From contig CACJRM010000004.1 of NCBI GenBank assembly GCA_902595805.1, positions 1 through 64,000 on the forward strand: a stretch of 64,000 nucleotides of DNA, read 5' to 3'. This document shows, piece after piece, positions 18,636 through 28,015 of the stretch. The first letter of the stretch is position 1. Each line of letters begins with the position of its first letter. Position numbers and translations under genes: made by a program. The notes beneath the pieces were generated by a model that was not told the DNA's origin, ran no database searches, and saw only the letters and a program-made list of their open reading frames with translations. This stretch comes from an uncultured Alphaproteobacteria bacterium (GTDB lineage: Bacteria; Pseudomonadota; Alphaproteobacteria; HIMB59; GCA-002718135).

Positions 18636-19265
18636 ATGATCATTAAAATTTGTGGTATCCAAAATGAAAAGACTTTACTTTGTTGTGAAAAAAATAATGT
18701 CAATTTTTTTGGGATGATTTTTTATGCAAAAAGTCCTAGGAATATATCTCTTGAAAAAGCAGCTAAACTTCAAAAAATGTCAGAAACTTTAAACATTAAT
18801 GGAGTTGGTGTATTTGTTAATAAGAATATTAAAGAGGTAGAGGAAATTATTAATAATATAAATTTAGAAATTGTTCAATTACATGGGTCTGAAGATGAAA
18901 TATATATTAAAAATTTAAAAAAAAAGGGTGTAAAAATTATTAAAGCAATTTCAATAAGTGATAGAGATGATTTGAATAAAATTGATAAGTTCAACAGTGC
19001 AGATTATTTTTTATTTGATTATAAACCACTTAAAGGTGAGTTACCTGGTGGAAATTCTAAAAGTTTTGAATGGACAATACTAGAAAATTTAGAAACAAAT
19101 AAGCCTTGGTTTCTATCTGGTGGTATTAATTCCAACAATATTCAACATATTGTAAGGGATATAAATCCATTTGGTGTAGATTTATCTTCTGGAGTAGAAA
19201 AAGAGCTTGGCATTAAAGATAATCACATTATAAATAATTTTATCGGAAAATTAAAAGATGCTTAA
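18636..19265 (+). CDS. trpF: Phosphoribosylanthranilate isomerase
   Basis: This 209-aa (beta/alpha)8 enzyme of tryptophan synthesis has the active-site Cys in [10 protein letters not shown] (about 3-12). It also has [22 protein letters not shown], the catalytic Asp in YFLFDYKPL and phosphate-binding segments SGGINSNNI and GVDLSSGVE. It overlaps trpB by 8 bases. The trpF-trpB-trpA-accD-folC order is typical of alphaproteobacteria. Confidence 0.95.
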   Translation: MIIKICGIQNEKTLLCCEKNNVNFFGMIFYAKSPRNISLEKAAKLQKMSETLNINGVGVFVNKNIKEVEEIINNINLEIVQLHGSEDEIYIKNLKKKGVKIIKAISISDRDDLNKIDKFNSADYFLFDYKPLKGELPGGNSKSFEWTILENLETNKPWFLSGGINSNNIQHIVRDINPFGVDLSSGVEKELGIKDNHIINNFIGKLKDA

Positions 19266-20466
19266 AAATACATATAAGAGCTATCCAAATGAAAAGGGGT
19301 ATTTTGGTCAATTTGGTGGAAGATACGTATCCGAAACTTTAATGCCATTAATTCTTGAAGTAGAAAAGGAATATGAAAAAATAAAAAATGATAAAAATTT
19401 TAATAATGAGTTTAGCCATTATTTAAATTCTTATGTTGGTAGACCAAGTCCACTTTTTTTTGCTGAAAGAATTACTAACGATCTAGGTGGAGCAAAAATT
19501 TATTTTAAAAGAGATGAATTAAATCACACAGGAGCGCATAAAATAAATAATTGTATGGGGCAAATCTTATTAGCAAAAAAGATGGGTAAAACAAGAATAA
19601 TTGCTGAAACAGGAGCAGGGCAACATGGTGTGGCTACAGCAACTGTCTGTGCTCTATTTGGTTTACCATGTATAGTTTATATGGGAGAAAAAGATATTGA
19701 AAGACAATCTCCAAATGTTTTTAGAATGAAATTACTAGGCGCAGAAATACGAACAGTCTCAACTGGATCAAAATCACTTAAAGACGCTATGAATGAAGCA
19801 TTAAGAGATTGGGTTACAAATGTTAAAGATACTTTTTATATAATTGGTACAGCTGCAGGGCCTCATCCATATCCCGCAATGGTTAGAGATTTTCAATCCG
19901 TAATTGGTAAAGAAGTTCGTAAACAACTTGAAGAACTAGAGGGAAGGTCGCCGGATTTATTAATGGCATGTATTGGTGGTGGTTCAAATGCTTTAGGGCT
20001 GTTTCATGAATTTTTAGATGACTCAAATGTTGAAATGGTTGCAGTTGAAGCAGCGGGGCATGGTATAAAAACTGATAAGCACGCGGCAAGTTTAACAGGT
20101 GGTAAACCTGGTGTATTACATGGAAATAAAACATATTTATTACAATCAAAAACTGGGCAAATTCAGGAGGCACATTCCATTTCAGCAGGTCTAGATTATC
20201 CAGGAATAGGTCCAGAACATTCATTTTTATTTGAAGAAAAAAGGGTAACATACATGTCAGCAACAGATAAAGAAGCTCTAGAAGCTTTTCAATATTGTTG
20301 CAAATTAGAAGGTATAATTCCAGCTTTAGAACCTGCTCATGCTTTAGCTGTATTAAAGAAAATAGCAAAAAACTATAGTAAAGATAAAATTATTGTGATG
20401 AACATGTGTGGCCGAGGGGATAAAGATATTTTTACAATAGCTGATGAATTAAATATAAAAATTTAA
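19258..20466 (+). CDS. trpB: Tryptophan synthase beta subunit
   Basis: This 402-aa PLP enzyme condenses indole with serine. The PLP lysine lies in [30 protein letters not shown] and the phosphate-binding GGGSNALG are both present, as is the C-terminal MCGRGDKD. Length and sequence are fully canonical. The gene is directly abutted by trpA. Confidence 0.98.
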   Translation: MLKNTYKSYPNEKGYFGQFGGRYVSETLMPLILEVEKEYEKIKNDKNFNNEFSHYLNSYVGRPSPLFFAERITNDLGGAKIYFKRDELNHTGAHKINNCMGQILLAKKMGKTRIIAETGAGQHGVATATVCALFGLPCIVYMGEKDIERQSPNVFRMKLLGAEIRTVSTGSKSLKDAMNEALRDWVTNVKDTFYIIGTAAGPHPYPAMVRDFQSVIGKEVRKQLEELEGRSPDLLMACIGGGSNALGLFHEFLDDSNVEMVAVEAAGHGIKTDKHAASLTGGKPGVLHGNKTYLLQSKTGQIQEAHSISAGLDYPGIGPEHSFLFEEKRVTYMSATDKEALEAFQYCCKLEGIIPALEPAHALAVLKKIAKNYSKDKIIVMNMCGRGDKDIFTIADELNIKI

Positions 20467-21261
20467 ATGACTAATTTAATTAGTCAGGCATTTAAAGATA
20501 ATAAAAAAAAACTTGTAACATTTGTTACTGGAGGTGATCCTGATTTTGAAACAAGTTTACAAATTATTAAGACAATAATTAATAATGGTGTTGATATTAT
20601 AGAAATTGGAATGCCCTTTTCTGATCCAATGGCTGATGGTCCTACAATTCAATTATCAAGCAATAGGGCTATAAATAAAGGAATTGATTTAGAAAATATT
20701 TTCTCTTTAGCCTCCGAGGCAAAGAAAACAAAAAAAGATGTCCCTATTATTTTAATGGGTTATTATAATTTGATTCTATATTTTGGAATTGAGAAGTTTG
20801 TAAAAAAATGCAAAGAAAATGGAGTTGATGGTCTAATTATTGTAGATCTACAACCAGAAGAAGATGAAGATTTGATCAATGAGCTTAAAAAAAATGAGAT
20901 TGATTTAATTAGATTAATTACTCCTACAACTGACGAAGAAAGGCTTAAGTTAATATTAAAAAATGCTAGTGGTTTTTTATACTATGTGAGTGTTATGGGA
21001 ATTACTGGACAAAAATCTGCTAATCTTAATGAACTTAAAAAATCAGTTGCTTTTATCAAAAAACACACGAACTTACCAGTTGTACCAGGATTTGGTATTA
21101 AAAACTCAACTGATGTAAATAATATATGCAAAATAGCTGATGGTGCAGTTGTTGGCTCAAGTATAATTAAAATTATTGAAGAAAATTTAAATAACAAAGA
21201 TAAGATTTTGTCAGAAATTAATAAATTTTCAAAAGATTTGAAAGATGGAACTAAAGTATGA
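20467..21261 (+). CDS. trpA: Tryptophan synthase alpha subunit
   Basis: This 264-aa TIM barrel cleaves indole-3-glycerol phosphate and channels indole to TrpB. Catalytic Glu and Asp are in IEIGMPFSDPMADGPTIQ and LIIVDLQPEED. FVTGGDPDFETS and the phosphate-binding PGFGIKN and VVGSSI are present. It begins right after the trpB stop and overlaps accD by 4 bases. Confidence 0.97.
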   Translation: MTNLISQAFKDNKKKLVTFVTGGDPDFETSLQIIKTIINNGVDIIEIGMPFSDPMADGPTIQLSSNRAINKGIDLENIFSLASEAKKTKKDVPIILMGYYNLILYFGIEKFVKKCKENGVDGLIIVDLQPEEDEDLINELKKNEIDLIRLITPTTDEERLKLILKNASGFLYYVSVMGITGQKSANLNELKKSVAFIKKHTNLPVVPGFGIKNSTDVNNICKIADGAVVGSSIIKIIEENLNNKDKILSEINKFSKDLKDGTKV

Positions 21262-22100
21262 ATTGGTTAACAAATTTTGTAAAACCTAAACTATCCTCGC
21301 TTGTAAAAAGAAGAAGTGTTCCAGAGAAATTATGGAATAATTGTGTGTCATGTGGAAATATGATTCATCATAAAGATTTAAAAGAAAATTTATATGTTTG
21401 TGTAAATTGTAATTATCATTTTAGAATGTCTGCGGAAGATAGGATAAAATTGTTTTTTAAAGATGGTGATTATAGCGAGATTATCCCAGACAAAATATCA
21501 GATGATCCACTGAAATTCACAGATAAAAAAAAATATAAAGATAGATTAAAAGAATACAGAAAAAAAACAAATAGAGACGATGCTTTTATTCTAATAAAAG
21601 GAAAAATTAATGATAAAGAAATTATCTCGGGACTAATGAATTTTGAATTCATGGGTGGTTCTATGGGTAGAGCAGTAGGTGGAGCAATAGTTAAAGGGGC
21701 TAAAATTGCTATAGAAAAAAAGTTACCATATGTAATTGTTACTTCATCTGGTGGCGCAAGAATGCAAGAAGGAATTGTAAGCTTGATGCAAATGCCTAGA
21801 ACAGTTGCTGCTGTTGATCTTTTAAACGAAAATAATATACCTTACATAGTTGTTCTTACTGAACCTACGACTGGTGGAGTGACAGCTTCTTTTGCAATGT
21901 TAGGTGATATAACAATAGCAGAGCAGGGGGCTACGATAGGTTTTGCAGGTAAAAGAGTTATACAAGACACCATCAGAGAAGAATTACCAATAGATTTTCA
22001 AAAAGCTGAATATCTAAAAGATCACGGAATGGTAGATATTGTTTCTCATAGGAAAGACCTCAAAGAAACTTTGTACAAAGTATTAGATCATATAAGTTAA
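21258..22100 (+). CDS. accD: Acetyl-CoA carboxylase carboxyltransferase beta subunit
   Basis: This 280-aa subunit of the carboxyltransferase makes malonyl-CoA for fatty acid synthesis. An N-terminal four-cysteine zinc ribbon (CVSCG ... CVNCN) precedes the crotonase-fold domain, with SSGGARMQEGIVSLMQM and the glycine-rich LTEPTTGGVTASFAMLGD. It is coupled to trpA by an ATGA overlap. It leads into folC three bases after its stop. Confidence 0.97.
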   Translation: MNWLTNFVKPKLSSLVKRRSVPEKLWNNCVSCGNMIHHKDLKENLYVCVNCNYHFRMSAEDRIKLFFKDGDYSEIIPDKISDDPLKFTDKKKYKDRLKEYRKKTNRDDAFILIKGKINDKEIISGLMNFEFMGGSMGRAVGGAIVKGAKIAIEKKLPYVIVTSSGGARMQEGIVSLMQMPRTVAAVDLLNENNIPYIVVLTEPTTGGVTASFAMLGDITIAEQGATIGFAGKRVIQDTIREELPIDFQKAEYLKDHGMVDIVSHRKDLKETLYKVLDHIS

Positions 22101-22103
22101 TAA

Positions 22104-23363
22104 GTGAAATCTAAAACAGAAAAGTTGTTAGATGAACTTGTCAAACTTCATCCTAAATATATAGATCTTTCATTAGACAGATTAAAATTATTATTAAAAA
22201 AATTAGATAATCCTCAAGATAATCTACCAAAAACTATTCACATCGCAGGAACAAATGGAAAAGGATCTGTACAAAGTTTTATAAGAAATATTTTGTTGAA
22301 GAATGGATATAAATGTGATGCATATATCTCGCCTCATTTATCTAGGTTTAATGAAAGAATAATTCTAAATAATAGGGAAGTAAGCACAAAAAAACTTTAT
22401 GAAACTTTAAATTTTGTAAAAAAAATAAATAATAATAAACCGATAACCTTCTTTGAAATAACAACAGCTGCAGCCTTTATATTGTTTAAACAATCTAAAT
22501 CTGATTTTCTCATTTTAGAGACAGGATTAGGAGGTAGATTAGATGCAACTAACATAATTCCAAAAAAGATTTGTAGTATATTAACACCAATTAGTTTTGA
22601 TCATGAAGAATTTCTAGGAAATACGCTTAAGAAAATTGCTAATGAAAAATTGGGCATAGTGAAGAATTGTGATTTTGTGTTAATTGGTAAACAAAAAAAA
22701 GAGTTAAAAGTTCACATTCAAAAAAAATTAAATAAATTTGAAAATAAATACTTTTATGGAAAAGAATTTCAAGTCACTAAATCATTAAAAAATAAATTTG
22801 AAATAAAAATAGACGGAAAAAAATATCTCTATACTCAACCTTCATTAAACGGAAAACATCAGGAAGAAAATGCATCGATATCTGTTTATTTTGCAAAGAT
22901 TATGAAAAATATGGGTTATAGATTAAATAAAAAAGAAATTAATGCAGCGATAAAAAAAACTGTATGGCCAGGAAGATTGGAAATTATTAGTTATAAAAAT
23001 AAAAAAATAATTCTTGATGGATCACATAATATTGATGGAGCTAATAAACTAAATGAATTTTTAAAAGCTCAAAAAATAAAACCTATAGTCTTGTTTGGAA
23101 TGTTGAATAATAAGAAAGCAAGCTTATTTTTAAACAAAATAAAAAAAAGTGTATCTAAAGTTTTAGCTATAAAAATTCCAGATGAAAAAAATTCTTTTAA
23201 AACTAAACAAATAAATGAAATTTGTAATTTTCATTCAATTAAATGTGAGCAAATAAATAATATAAATAGTGCTTTAAAATATTTTAGATCTAATCAACAA
23301 AAAATATATTTAATTACTGGTTCTTTGTATTTGATAGGAAAAATTAGAAAAAAACTATTATAA
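22104..23363 (+). CDS. folC: Folylpolyglutamate synthase / dihydrofolate synthase
   Basis: This 419-aa Mur-ligase-family enzyme adds glutamate to dihydropteroate and folates. It has the P-loop IAGTNGKGSVQSF (about 47-59), FEITTAAAFILF, LETGLGGRLDATN and a C-terminal domain beginning near ILDGSHNIDGANKL. The start is GTG. It is the last gene of the long core run, and its 3' end overlaps the convergent trxA remnant by 6 bases. Confidence 0.95.
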   Translation: MKSKTEKLLDELVKLHPKYIDLSLDRLKLLLKKLDNPQDNLPKTIHIAGTNGKGSVQSFIRNILLKNGYKCDAYISPHLSRFNERIILNNREVSTKKLYETLNFVKKINNNKPITFFEITTAAAFILFKQSKSDFLILETGLGGRLDATNIIPKKICSILTPISFDHEEFLGNTLKKIANEKLGIVKNCDFVLIGKQKKELKVHIQKKLNKFENKYFYGKEFQVTKSLKNKFEIKIDGKKYLYTQPSLNGKHQEENASISVYFAKIMKNMGYRLNKKEINAAIKKTVWPGRLEIISYKNKKIILDGSHNIDGANKLNEFLKAQKIKPIVLFGMLNNKKASLFLNKIKKSVSKVLAIKIPDEKNSFKTKQINEICNFHSIKCEQINNINSALKYFRSNQQKIYLITGSLYLIGKIRKKLL

Positions 23364-23540
23364 ATTGGATTGTATCCAAGTTTCTAATGCTGTTTTAGGA
23401 AGACTGCCAACCTTAGTATCGATTAACTCACCATTTTTAAAAATCATTATTGTAGGGATTCCCCTAATACCGTATTTTTGTGGTGTCATAGGGTTCTCAT
23501 CAATATTCATTTTATATATTTTAACTTTATCTTTAACTCT
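23358..23540 (-). pseudogene. trxA: Thioredoxin, 3' half only (5' half and active site missing)
   Basis: On the minus strand, in a different frame from the TPP-enzyme ORF, the bases encode roughly VKDKVKIYKMNIDENP, then KYGIRGIPTIMIFKNG, then KVGSLPKTALETWIQSNL and a stop. This is the C-terminal half of a classical thioredoxin, including the cis-Pro GIRGIPT loop. The N-terminal half with the Cys-Gly-Pro-Cys site is absent. Upstream of about 23540 the frame soon hits a stop, and the sequence belongs to another gene. A trxA convergent with folC is the normal alphaproteobacterial arrangement, so this is the native locus cut by a rearrangement or a misassembly. An internal ATG at 23510 could at most give a 50-aa fragment. 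Confidence 0.85.
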
Positions 23541-24544
23541 ATGAGTTTATCCAAAAAAACTCCAGGGTCACAAAGTAAGTTAATATCTGCAGCTCTATTT
23601 AATTCTATTTCTTCATGCGATCCATTAATACAAACAAGCTTAGTACTTTTTGGAAAAAGTGGAGGATTTCCAAAATTCATTTGATTATCAAGACGTGCAC
23701 CAATCATAAGAACCAAATCTGATTCATGAAGAGCCATTTTTGATGGAGGATATTGATGAATATCTGCCAGACCCATGTATGAATCTACTTCTTCGCCTAA
23801 AAGCTTCTGATGGTATGGTATATTAAATATTGGAATGTTTAATTCAAAGCCTGCTTGCTCTAATTTTTTTTCTGCACTAGACCACCAAACACCATGCCCT
23901 CCAATAAAAACAGGGTTTTGTGCATTAATTGCTAGATCAAATATTTCATTTAAACTCTCAGGATCAGGCCAAGCTTTTGCTAAAGGTTTCTTTTGATGAG
24001 TAAAAGGTCTTTCTTCTAAACCTACATCATCTGCAAATGATGAAAACATTATATCTACTGGTACACTTAAATGTACTGCACCAGGATAGCCATTTGTTGC
24101 AATTCTATATGCTTTATCTACGAACTCTCTTATTCTATTGCCATCTGTTATACTTGCACTGTATTTTGTTAACGGTGCTGCTATAGATACATCATCTATT
24201 TCCTTAAAACCACCTGCTCCTTGTCTTTTTAAGCTACTAGATCCAGTTATAAAAATAACAGGGGATCTTTCACCCCAAGCTTCCATCATTGAAGGCACTG
24301 CATTTGCGAAACCTTCTGGTCCAACAATACAAACAGAAGGTTTTCTTGATATTCTAGTATGACCATCAGCTAAATGACCAGCAATTTGTTCATGAGGACA
24401 ATTAATTACATTAATTTGACACTCCATAAATCCTTCAAGTGCCGGATTACAAAAACCTCCAGAAAGTGTAAAAACATTATCAATACCTTTGTCTTTAAGA
24501 GCTCTTGCAACTAATGCCCCACCTCTAATCTTTTTATCTCCCAT
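23507..24544 (-). CDS. TPP-dependent enzyme (acetolactate synthase-like), C-terminally truncated
   Basis: The 345-aa ORF holds the N-terminal Pyr domain of ThDP enzymes (about 5-175), with the cofactor-activating Glu52 in CPHEQIAGHLADGHTR. A central domain follows (about 195-338). The family is normally about 540-580 aa. The whole C-terminal PP domain with the GDG...N diphosphate motif is missing, and the frame ends in a short non-homologous tail at the trxA junction. As it stands it should be catalytically dead. The intact relative could be an acetolactate synthase, a 2-hydroxyacyl-CoA lyase or a related lyase. It ends a minus-strand unit after the hydroxy-acid oxidase gene, one base away, so oxidation and C-C cleavage of a hydroxy acid is a reasonable guess. 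Confidence 0.82.
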   Translation of the reverse strand: MGDKKIRGGALVARALKDKGIDNVFTLSGGFCNPALEGFMECQINVINCPHEQIAGHLADGHTRISRKPSVCIVGPEGFANAVPSMMEAWGERSPVIFITGSSSLKRQGAGGFKEIDDVSIAAPLTKYSASITDGNRIREFVDKAYRIATNGYPGAVHLSVPVDIMFSSFADDVGLEERPFTHQKKPLAKAWPDPESLNEIFDLAINAQNPVFIGGHGVWWSSAEKKLEQAGFELNIPIFNIPYHQKLLGEEVDSYMGLADIHQYPPSKMALHESDLVLMIGARLDNQMNFGNPPLFPKSTKLVCINGSHEEIELNRAADINLLCDPGVFLDKLIELKIKLKYIK

Positions 24545-24545
24545 T

Positions 24546-25709
24546 TTAATACTTTATATCCTTAAAAAATTTCTCTGCTATAATTTTTTTATCAACTTCA
24601 TTTATATCGGTTAATCCCACTAAGCCAAGATTTGTACTTAACTCTTCTTTAATTAGGTTAATGATTCTTCTAAGACCTTTTGCGCCATCCGCACCGATAG
24701 CATACATTAGAGGTCTGCCAAACATAACAAAGTCAGCTCCCAGAGCTAACGCGCGTAAAATATCACTTCCACTTCTAATTCCACTATCAAAAAGTATTGG
24801 AAAATCGTCTCCCAAAGCTTTTCGTATTAATGGCAAAGCATTAATAGAAGCAGTAGCACTATCTAATTGCCTTCCACCATGATTTGATACTTGAATTGCA
24901 TCAGCACCAGCCTCTTTAATTTTCAAAGCATCTTCAGAATTCATTACTCCTTTGATTATTAATTTTCCTTTCCAAGCGTCTCGAACCCTTTTTAGAGTAT
25001 GCCAATCAGTTGCTCCTCTACTTTCTTTTCGTCTAAAAATTTGATCACCACTTTTAGAGGTAACATAATTCATTGGTTGTGGAGCACCTTTAAACAAAGT
25101 TGTTAAGCTCCATTGAGGATGTAGTGCAAAATCTAAAAATTGTTTTGGGCCAATTTTAAATGGATAACCAAATCCATTTCTATCATCTCTGGCTCTTCTT
25201 GAAAGAATAGGAACATCAACAGTGAGAATTAAAACCTCATACCCTATGCCTTCTGCTCTTTTTAATAATTCCATAATAAATTCTTCACTTTGAAAAATAT
25301 ATATTTGCATCCACGAATGACCTTCTGAATAAGTAAACATATCTTCAAGCGTAGTACTAGAAGCCATTGAAACACATGTTGGAATATTATTATACGCACT
25401 TTCTTTTGCTATCATTTTATCTGCTTCAGGCCATGAAAGATTTGTCATTCCCATTGGAGCAAATCCAAATGGATAATCAAAATGAAAATCAAATATTTTT
25501 TTACTTAATTTTCTATTCTCGACATTTCTGAAAACCTTAGGCTCAAGTCTAATTTGATCTAATGCTTTACTATTAATTTCAGCAAGTTTATCATCTCCTG
25601 ATGCTCCATCAATGAAATCAAAGACCAATTTTGGTAATCTCTTTTTTGATAACCTTATTGCATCATCTATTGTATGGATTTTATTGCTAGGTTTAATGAG
25701 TTCATTCAT
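24546..25709 (-). CDS. FMN-dependent alpha-hydroxy-acid oxidase/dehydrogenase
   Basis: This 387-aa TIM-barrel flavoprotein belongs to the lactate, mandelate and glycolate oxidase family. FMN and substrate residues are recognisable in PFGFAPMGMTNLSWP, ILTVDVPILSRRARDDRNG, KLIIKGVMNSEDA, the catalytic His segment VSNHGGRQLDSA and the phosphate-binding LFDSGIRSGSDILRALALGA and GRPLMYA. It oxidises an L-2-hydroxy acid to the 2-oxo acid. The family does not reveal which one. It lies between the GcvT-like gene and the truncated TPP-enzyme gene on one strand, as part of the catabolic unit tied to the family-5 importer. Confidence 0.9.
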   Translation of the reverse strand: MNELIKPSNKIHTIDDAIRLSKKRLPKLVFDFIDGASGDDKLAEINSKALDQIRLEPKVFRNVENRKLSKKIFDFHFDYPFGFAPMGMTNLSWPEADKMIAKESAYNNIPTCVSMASSTTLEDMFTYSEGHSWMQIYIFQSEEFIMELLKRAEGIGYEVLILTVDVPILSRRARDDRNGFGYPFKIGPKQFLDFALHPQWSLTTLFKGAPQPMNYVTSKSGDQIFRRKESRGATDWHTLKRVRDAWKGKLIIKGVMNSEDALKIKEAGADAIQVSNHGGRQLDSATASINALPLIRKALGDDFPILFDSGIRSGSDILRALALGADFVMFGRPLMYAIGADGAKGLRRIINLIKEELSTNLGLVGLTDINEVDKKIIAEKFFKDIKY

Positions 25710-25757
25710 TTTAATATTTGTATTCTAATATAATTTATAATTCTATTATAAAATATA

Positions 25758-26987
25758 CTAGTTTTTTGAAATACCCTTCCAAGGTATTGGACTAGATGGA
25801 ATATCCTCTTTTAAACCTCTTTGTATTTCACCTTTCTCATCATACATTGGTAAAGTACAAATTTCACCTTTTTGCACACTACCATCATCACAACTAACAT
25901 CTACTATTGTGTCTGGTCCAAATTCTGCATTATCCATATGAACTATAGCAACACCACAAACTTGAAATGGCGACCATGTACTTGAAGTTACAATTCCAAC
26001 TTTTTTATTATTAATAGAAATTTCAGAATCAACCAACGCAAAGCTATTTTCCACTCTCATACCCCATGTTAAGCAATCTTTGCTTGCATTTAGTAAATAA
26101 TCTCTTCCAATAAAATCACCTTTATTAAAATCTATAAATTTTCCTAATCCAACAGCAAATGGAGATCTGTCTCTTGTAAAATCTCTCCCTGCAGATAAGA
26201 GACCTGCTTCAATTCTTCTACATCTAAATCCTGGAGAGGCTGTAAGAATCATTCCCATTTCTTCACCCTTACTGAGTATTAAGTCTCCAATTTTTTTTGA
26301 ATCATTTTCTGGCCTTAAATAAATCTCCCAGCCAAGTTCATTTGTAAAACCTGTTCTGCTTATAATTACTTTTTCTGAAGCAATTGAAGTTTCAACCCAA
26401 TCAAAATAATTAAAATTATTTTTTAATGGTTGATCAACTAGTTTTTCTAAAAGTTTTAGAGATTTAGGGCCTTGTATTTGACTAACCCAAACGTTTGGAT
26501 CTTTAATTTCAACATCTAAATTTTTTGAATGAGCTTTGTACCAACTGTATAAATGTCCATCACCTTGGGCAAACCAAAATTTATTTTTTTCTAATCTTAA
26601 TAATAATCCATCTGAAATCATTCCTCCATCATGGTAACAAGCAAATTGATAGGAGCATCTTCCAATTTTAACTTTTGAAATATCTCTAGGAAATATTTGT
26701 TGAAGTAAATTTTCAGCATCCGGACCAGATATTTCGTATGGATGCTCACCTGTATGACGTAAAATTATTTCTTTTCTAGCTTTCCAATACATTTCATCTG
26801 CTGTAGCATGAGATAATTTTTCAAGTGTAAATCTACCATCAGCGTAGTTAGTATATTCGGGGTTAAGTGGTAACTCTTGATAAGTAAGAGGATGTATTTT
26901 CATGGGTCTAGCCAAATCTAGAGATCTACCAGTTTCTTTAACAACTGGTTTTACAACAAATCTGTAATTACTAACTAAATCTCCCAT
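25758..26987 (-). CDS. GcvT-like (aminomethyltransferase family) protein
   Basis: This 409-aa protein has the folate-binding GcvT fold. Recognisable parts are GPDAENLLQQIFPRDISK (about 88-105), a central SRTGFTNELGWEIYL and a C-terminal OB-like domain with FIGRDYLL and WSPFQVCGVAIV. It lacks the FAD domain of dimethylglycine or sarcosine dehydrogenases. It does not look like true glycine-cleavage GcvT or SAR11 DmdA by N-terminus or neighbours. The likely activity is tetrahydrofolate-dependent transfer or removal of a methyl or methylene group from a small solute. The next upstream gene is a homocysteine S-methyltransferase. The substrate is not identified. Confidence 0.75.
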   Translation of the reverse strand: MGDLVSNYRFVVKPVVKETGRSLDLARPMKIHPLTYQELPLNPEYTNYADGRFTLEKLSHATADEMYWKARKEIILRHTGEHPYEISGPDAENLLQQIFPRDISKVKIGRCSYQFACYHDGGMISDGLLLRLEKNKFWFAQGDGHLYSWYKAHSKNLDVEIKDPNVWVSQIQGPKSLKLLEKLVDQPLKNNFNYFDWVETSIASEKVIISRTGFTNELGWEIYLRPENDSKKIGDLILSKGEEMGMILTASPGFRCRRIEAGLLSAGRDFTRDRSPFAVGLGKFIDFNKGDFIGRDYLLNASKDCLTWGMRVENSFALVDSEISINNKKVGIVTSSTWSPFQVCGVAIVHMDNAEFGPDTIVDVSCDDGSVQKGEICTLPMYDEKGEIQRGLKEDIPSSPIPWKGISKN

Positions 26988-27028
26988 AAAATTTATTCAA
27001 CTTATCACAAAATAATGAAAAAAAAATT

Positions 27029-27952
27029 TTAAAATAAATTCTTAATAGCTTCAATATGTCGTGGCTTTACTTCACAACATCCACCAACTAGAGTAACACC
27101 TTCATTTAAAGAATTTAAAACAAACTTTTTATATTTTTCTTCTCCAAATTCTTCATTTCGAGTTCCAAGTAACTCAACGGGATCAACATAATCATAATTT
27201 TCCTCAAAACCTTCTGAATTAAATTTTTCTTCATTACTAGTAGGCAGTTCTTTAAATAAATTCATTTTATAACCAAAAGGAAGCTTTTGTTTATTAAACA
27301 TAGGAATACTCAAATTAATGATTTCAGGTGATACGCAGGCTGATACTATGCCACAACAATTAAATTTTTGAATAGTTTCAAAAAGTTCATCAAGACTTTC
27401 TCCAGATGGTAATTTTCCGTCATAACGTAAATGAACACCTACAAGAACTTGTTTATTAAATTCTTTTGAAGCTTCTAAAGCAATTTTTATTTCTTTGATG
27501 GAACACAAAACATCTAAGTAAAATATATCGACGTAATCTTTTAATATCTTTGCAATTTCATGAAAATAGTTAAACATAGTTTCATCAGTTTCAAAATGTA
27601 TTGGGGAATATGTAACACCTTGATTTGGCAATGAGCCTGCAACAATAACTTTTTTATCACTTTCATTTTTTGCTTTTAATGCAAGTGCTCCAGCAGATCG
27701 TATTCCAAATTCAAATTTATCAAGTAAATTGTAATTTTTTAACAGTCTTCTTCTAACACTAAAATTTGAAGTAACAATTAATTGTGATCCTGCATTTATA
27801 AAATTCTTATGCATATCTACAACCATTTGGTGATTATTTTCATTTAATAAAGCTTGTGCAGACCAAAGATCACCTTTTGTTTCTAAACCCATTTCCATTA
27901 AAGTTTGACCTGAACCTCCATCAAAGAGATATTTCTTATTTTTTAAAAACAT
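27029..27952 (-). CDS. Homocysteine S-methyltransferase family protein
   Basis: This is a protein of about 307 aa of the zinc-dependent Hcy-binding family (MmuM/BHMT). It opens with YLFDGGSGQTLMEMGLE and has the third-strand IVTSNFSV. The zinc ligands are in IVSACVSPE and GGCCEVKPRHI. Methyl donors in the family include S-methylmethionine, betaine and dimethylsulfonium compounds. The ATG at 27952 is preferred because the alternative TTG at 27973 would sit at the foot of a strong hairpin. It lies directly downstream of the solute-binding-protein gene, separated by that hairpin, and upstream of the GcvT-like gene. Confidence 0.83.
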   Translation of the reverse strand: MFLKNKKYLFDGGSGQTLMEMGLETKGDLWSAQALLNENNHQMVVDMHKNFINAGSQLIVTSNFSVRRRLLKNYNLLDKFEFGIRSAGALALKAKNESDKKVIVAGSLPNQGVTYSPIHFETDETMFNYFHEIAKILKDYVDIFYLDVLCSIKEIKIALEASKEFNKQVLVGVHLRYDGKLPSGESLDELFETIQKFNCCGIVSACVSPEIINLSIPMFNKQKLPFGYKMNLFKELPTSNEEKFNSEGFEENYDYVDPVELLGTRNEEFGEEKYKKFVLNSLNEGVTLVGGCCEVKPRHIEAIKNLF

Positions 27953-27976
27953 TTTTTGGAAGATTAGAAGCAAAAG

Positions 27977-28000
27977 TGTGGCGCATTTAAATGCGCCACA
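27977..28000 (-). terminator. Perfect GC-rich hairpin after the solute-binding-protein gene
   Basis: The arms TGTGGCGCATTT and AAATGCGCCACA are exact reverse complements with no spacer, giving a 24-base palindrome 16 bases past the stop of the binding-protein gene. It is strikingly GC-rich for this genome. On the minus strand it is followed by CTTTTGCTTC. It probably acts as a leaky terminator or mRNA 3'-end stabiliser. The abundant binding protein would then be made in excess over the methyltransferase and oxidase genes downstream. Confidence 0.75.
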
Positions 28001-28015
28001 AAGAAAATTAATATT

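Noticed and set aside
19883-20368. A 161-aa minus-strand ORF inside trpB
   Set aside because: It is antisense to a fully canonical trpB, with a low-complexity Leu/His-rich translation and no motif.
23478-23684. A plus-strand 68-aa ORF across the trxA/TPP-enzyme seam
   Set aside because: The minus strand carries recognisable thioredoxin and ThDP-enzyme sequence. The plus frame has no motif.
25758-26987. GcvT-like protein as DMSP demethylase DmdA or glycine-cleavage GcvT
   Set aside because: The N-terminus and length do not match what I know of SAR11 DmdA, and gcvH and gcvP are absent. It is kept as a GcvT-family protein of unknown substrate.
27029-27952. Homocysteine methyltransferase as a definite betaine:homocysteine methyltransferase
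   Set aside because: It would link neatly with betaine made from carnitine. However, the protein is short for BHMT, and the two units are 10 kb apart with a different importer between them. The donor cannot be assigned.
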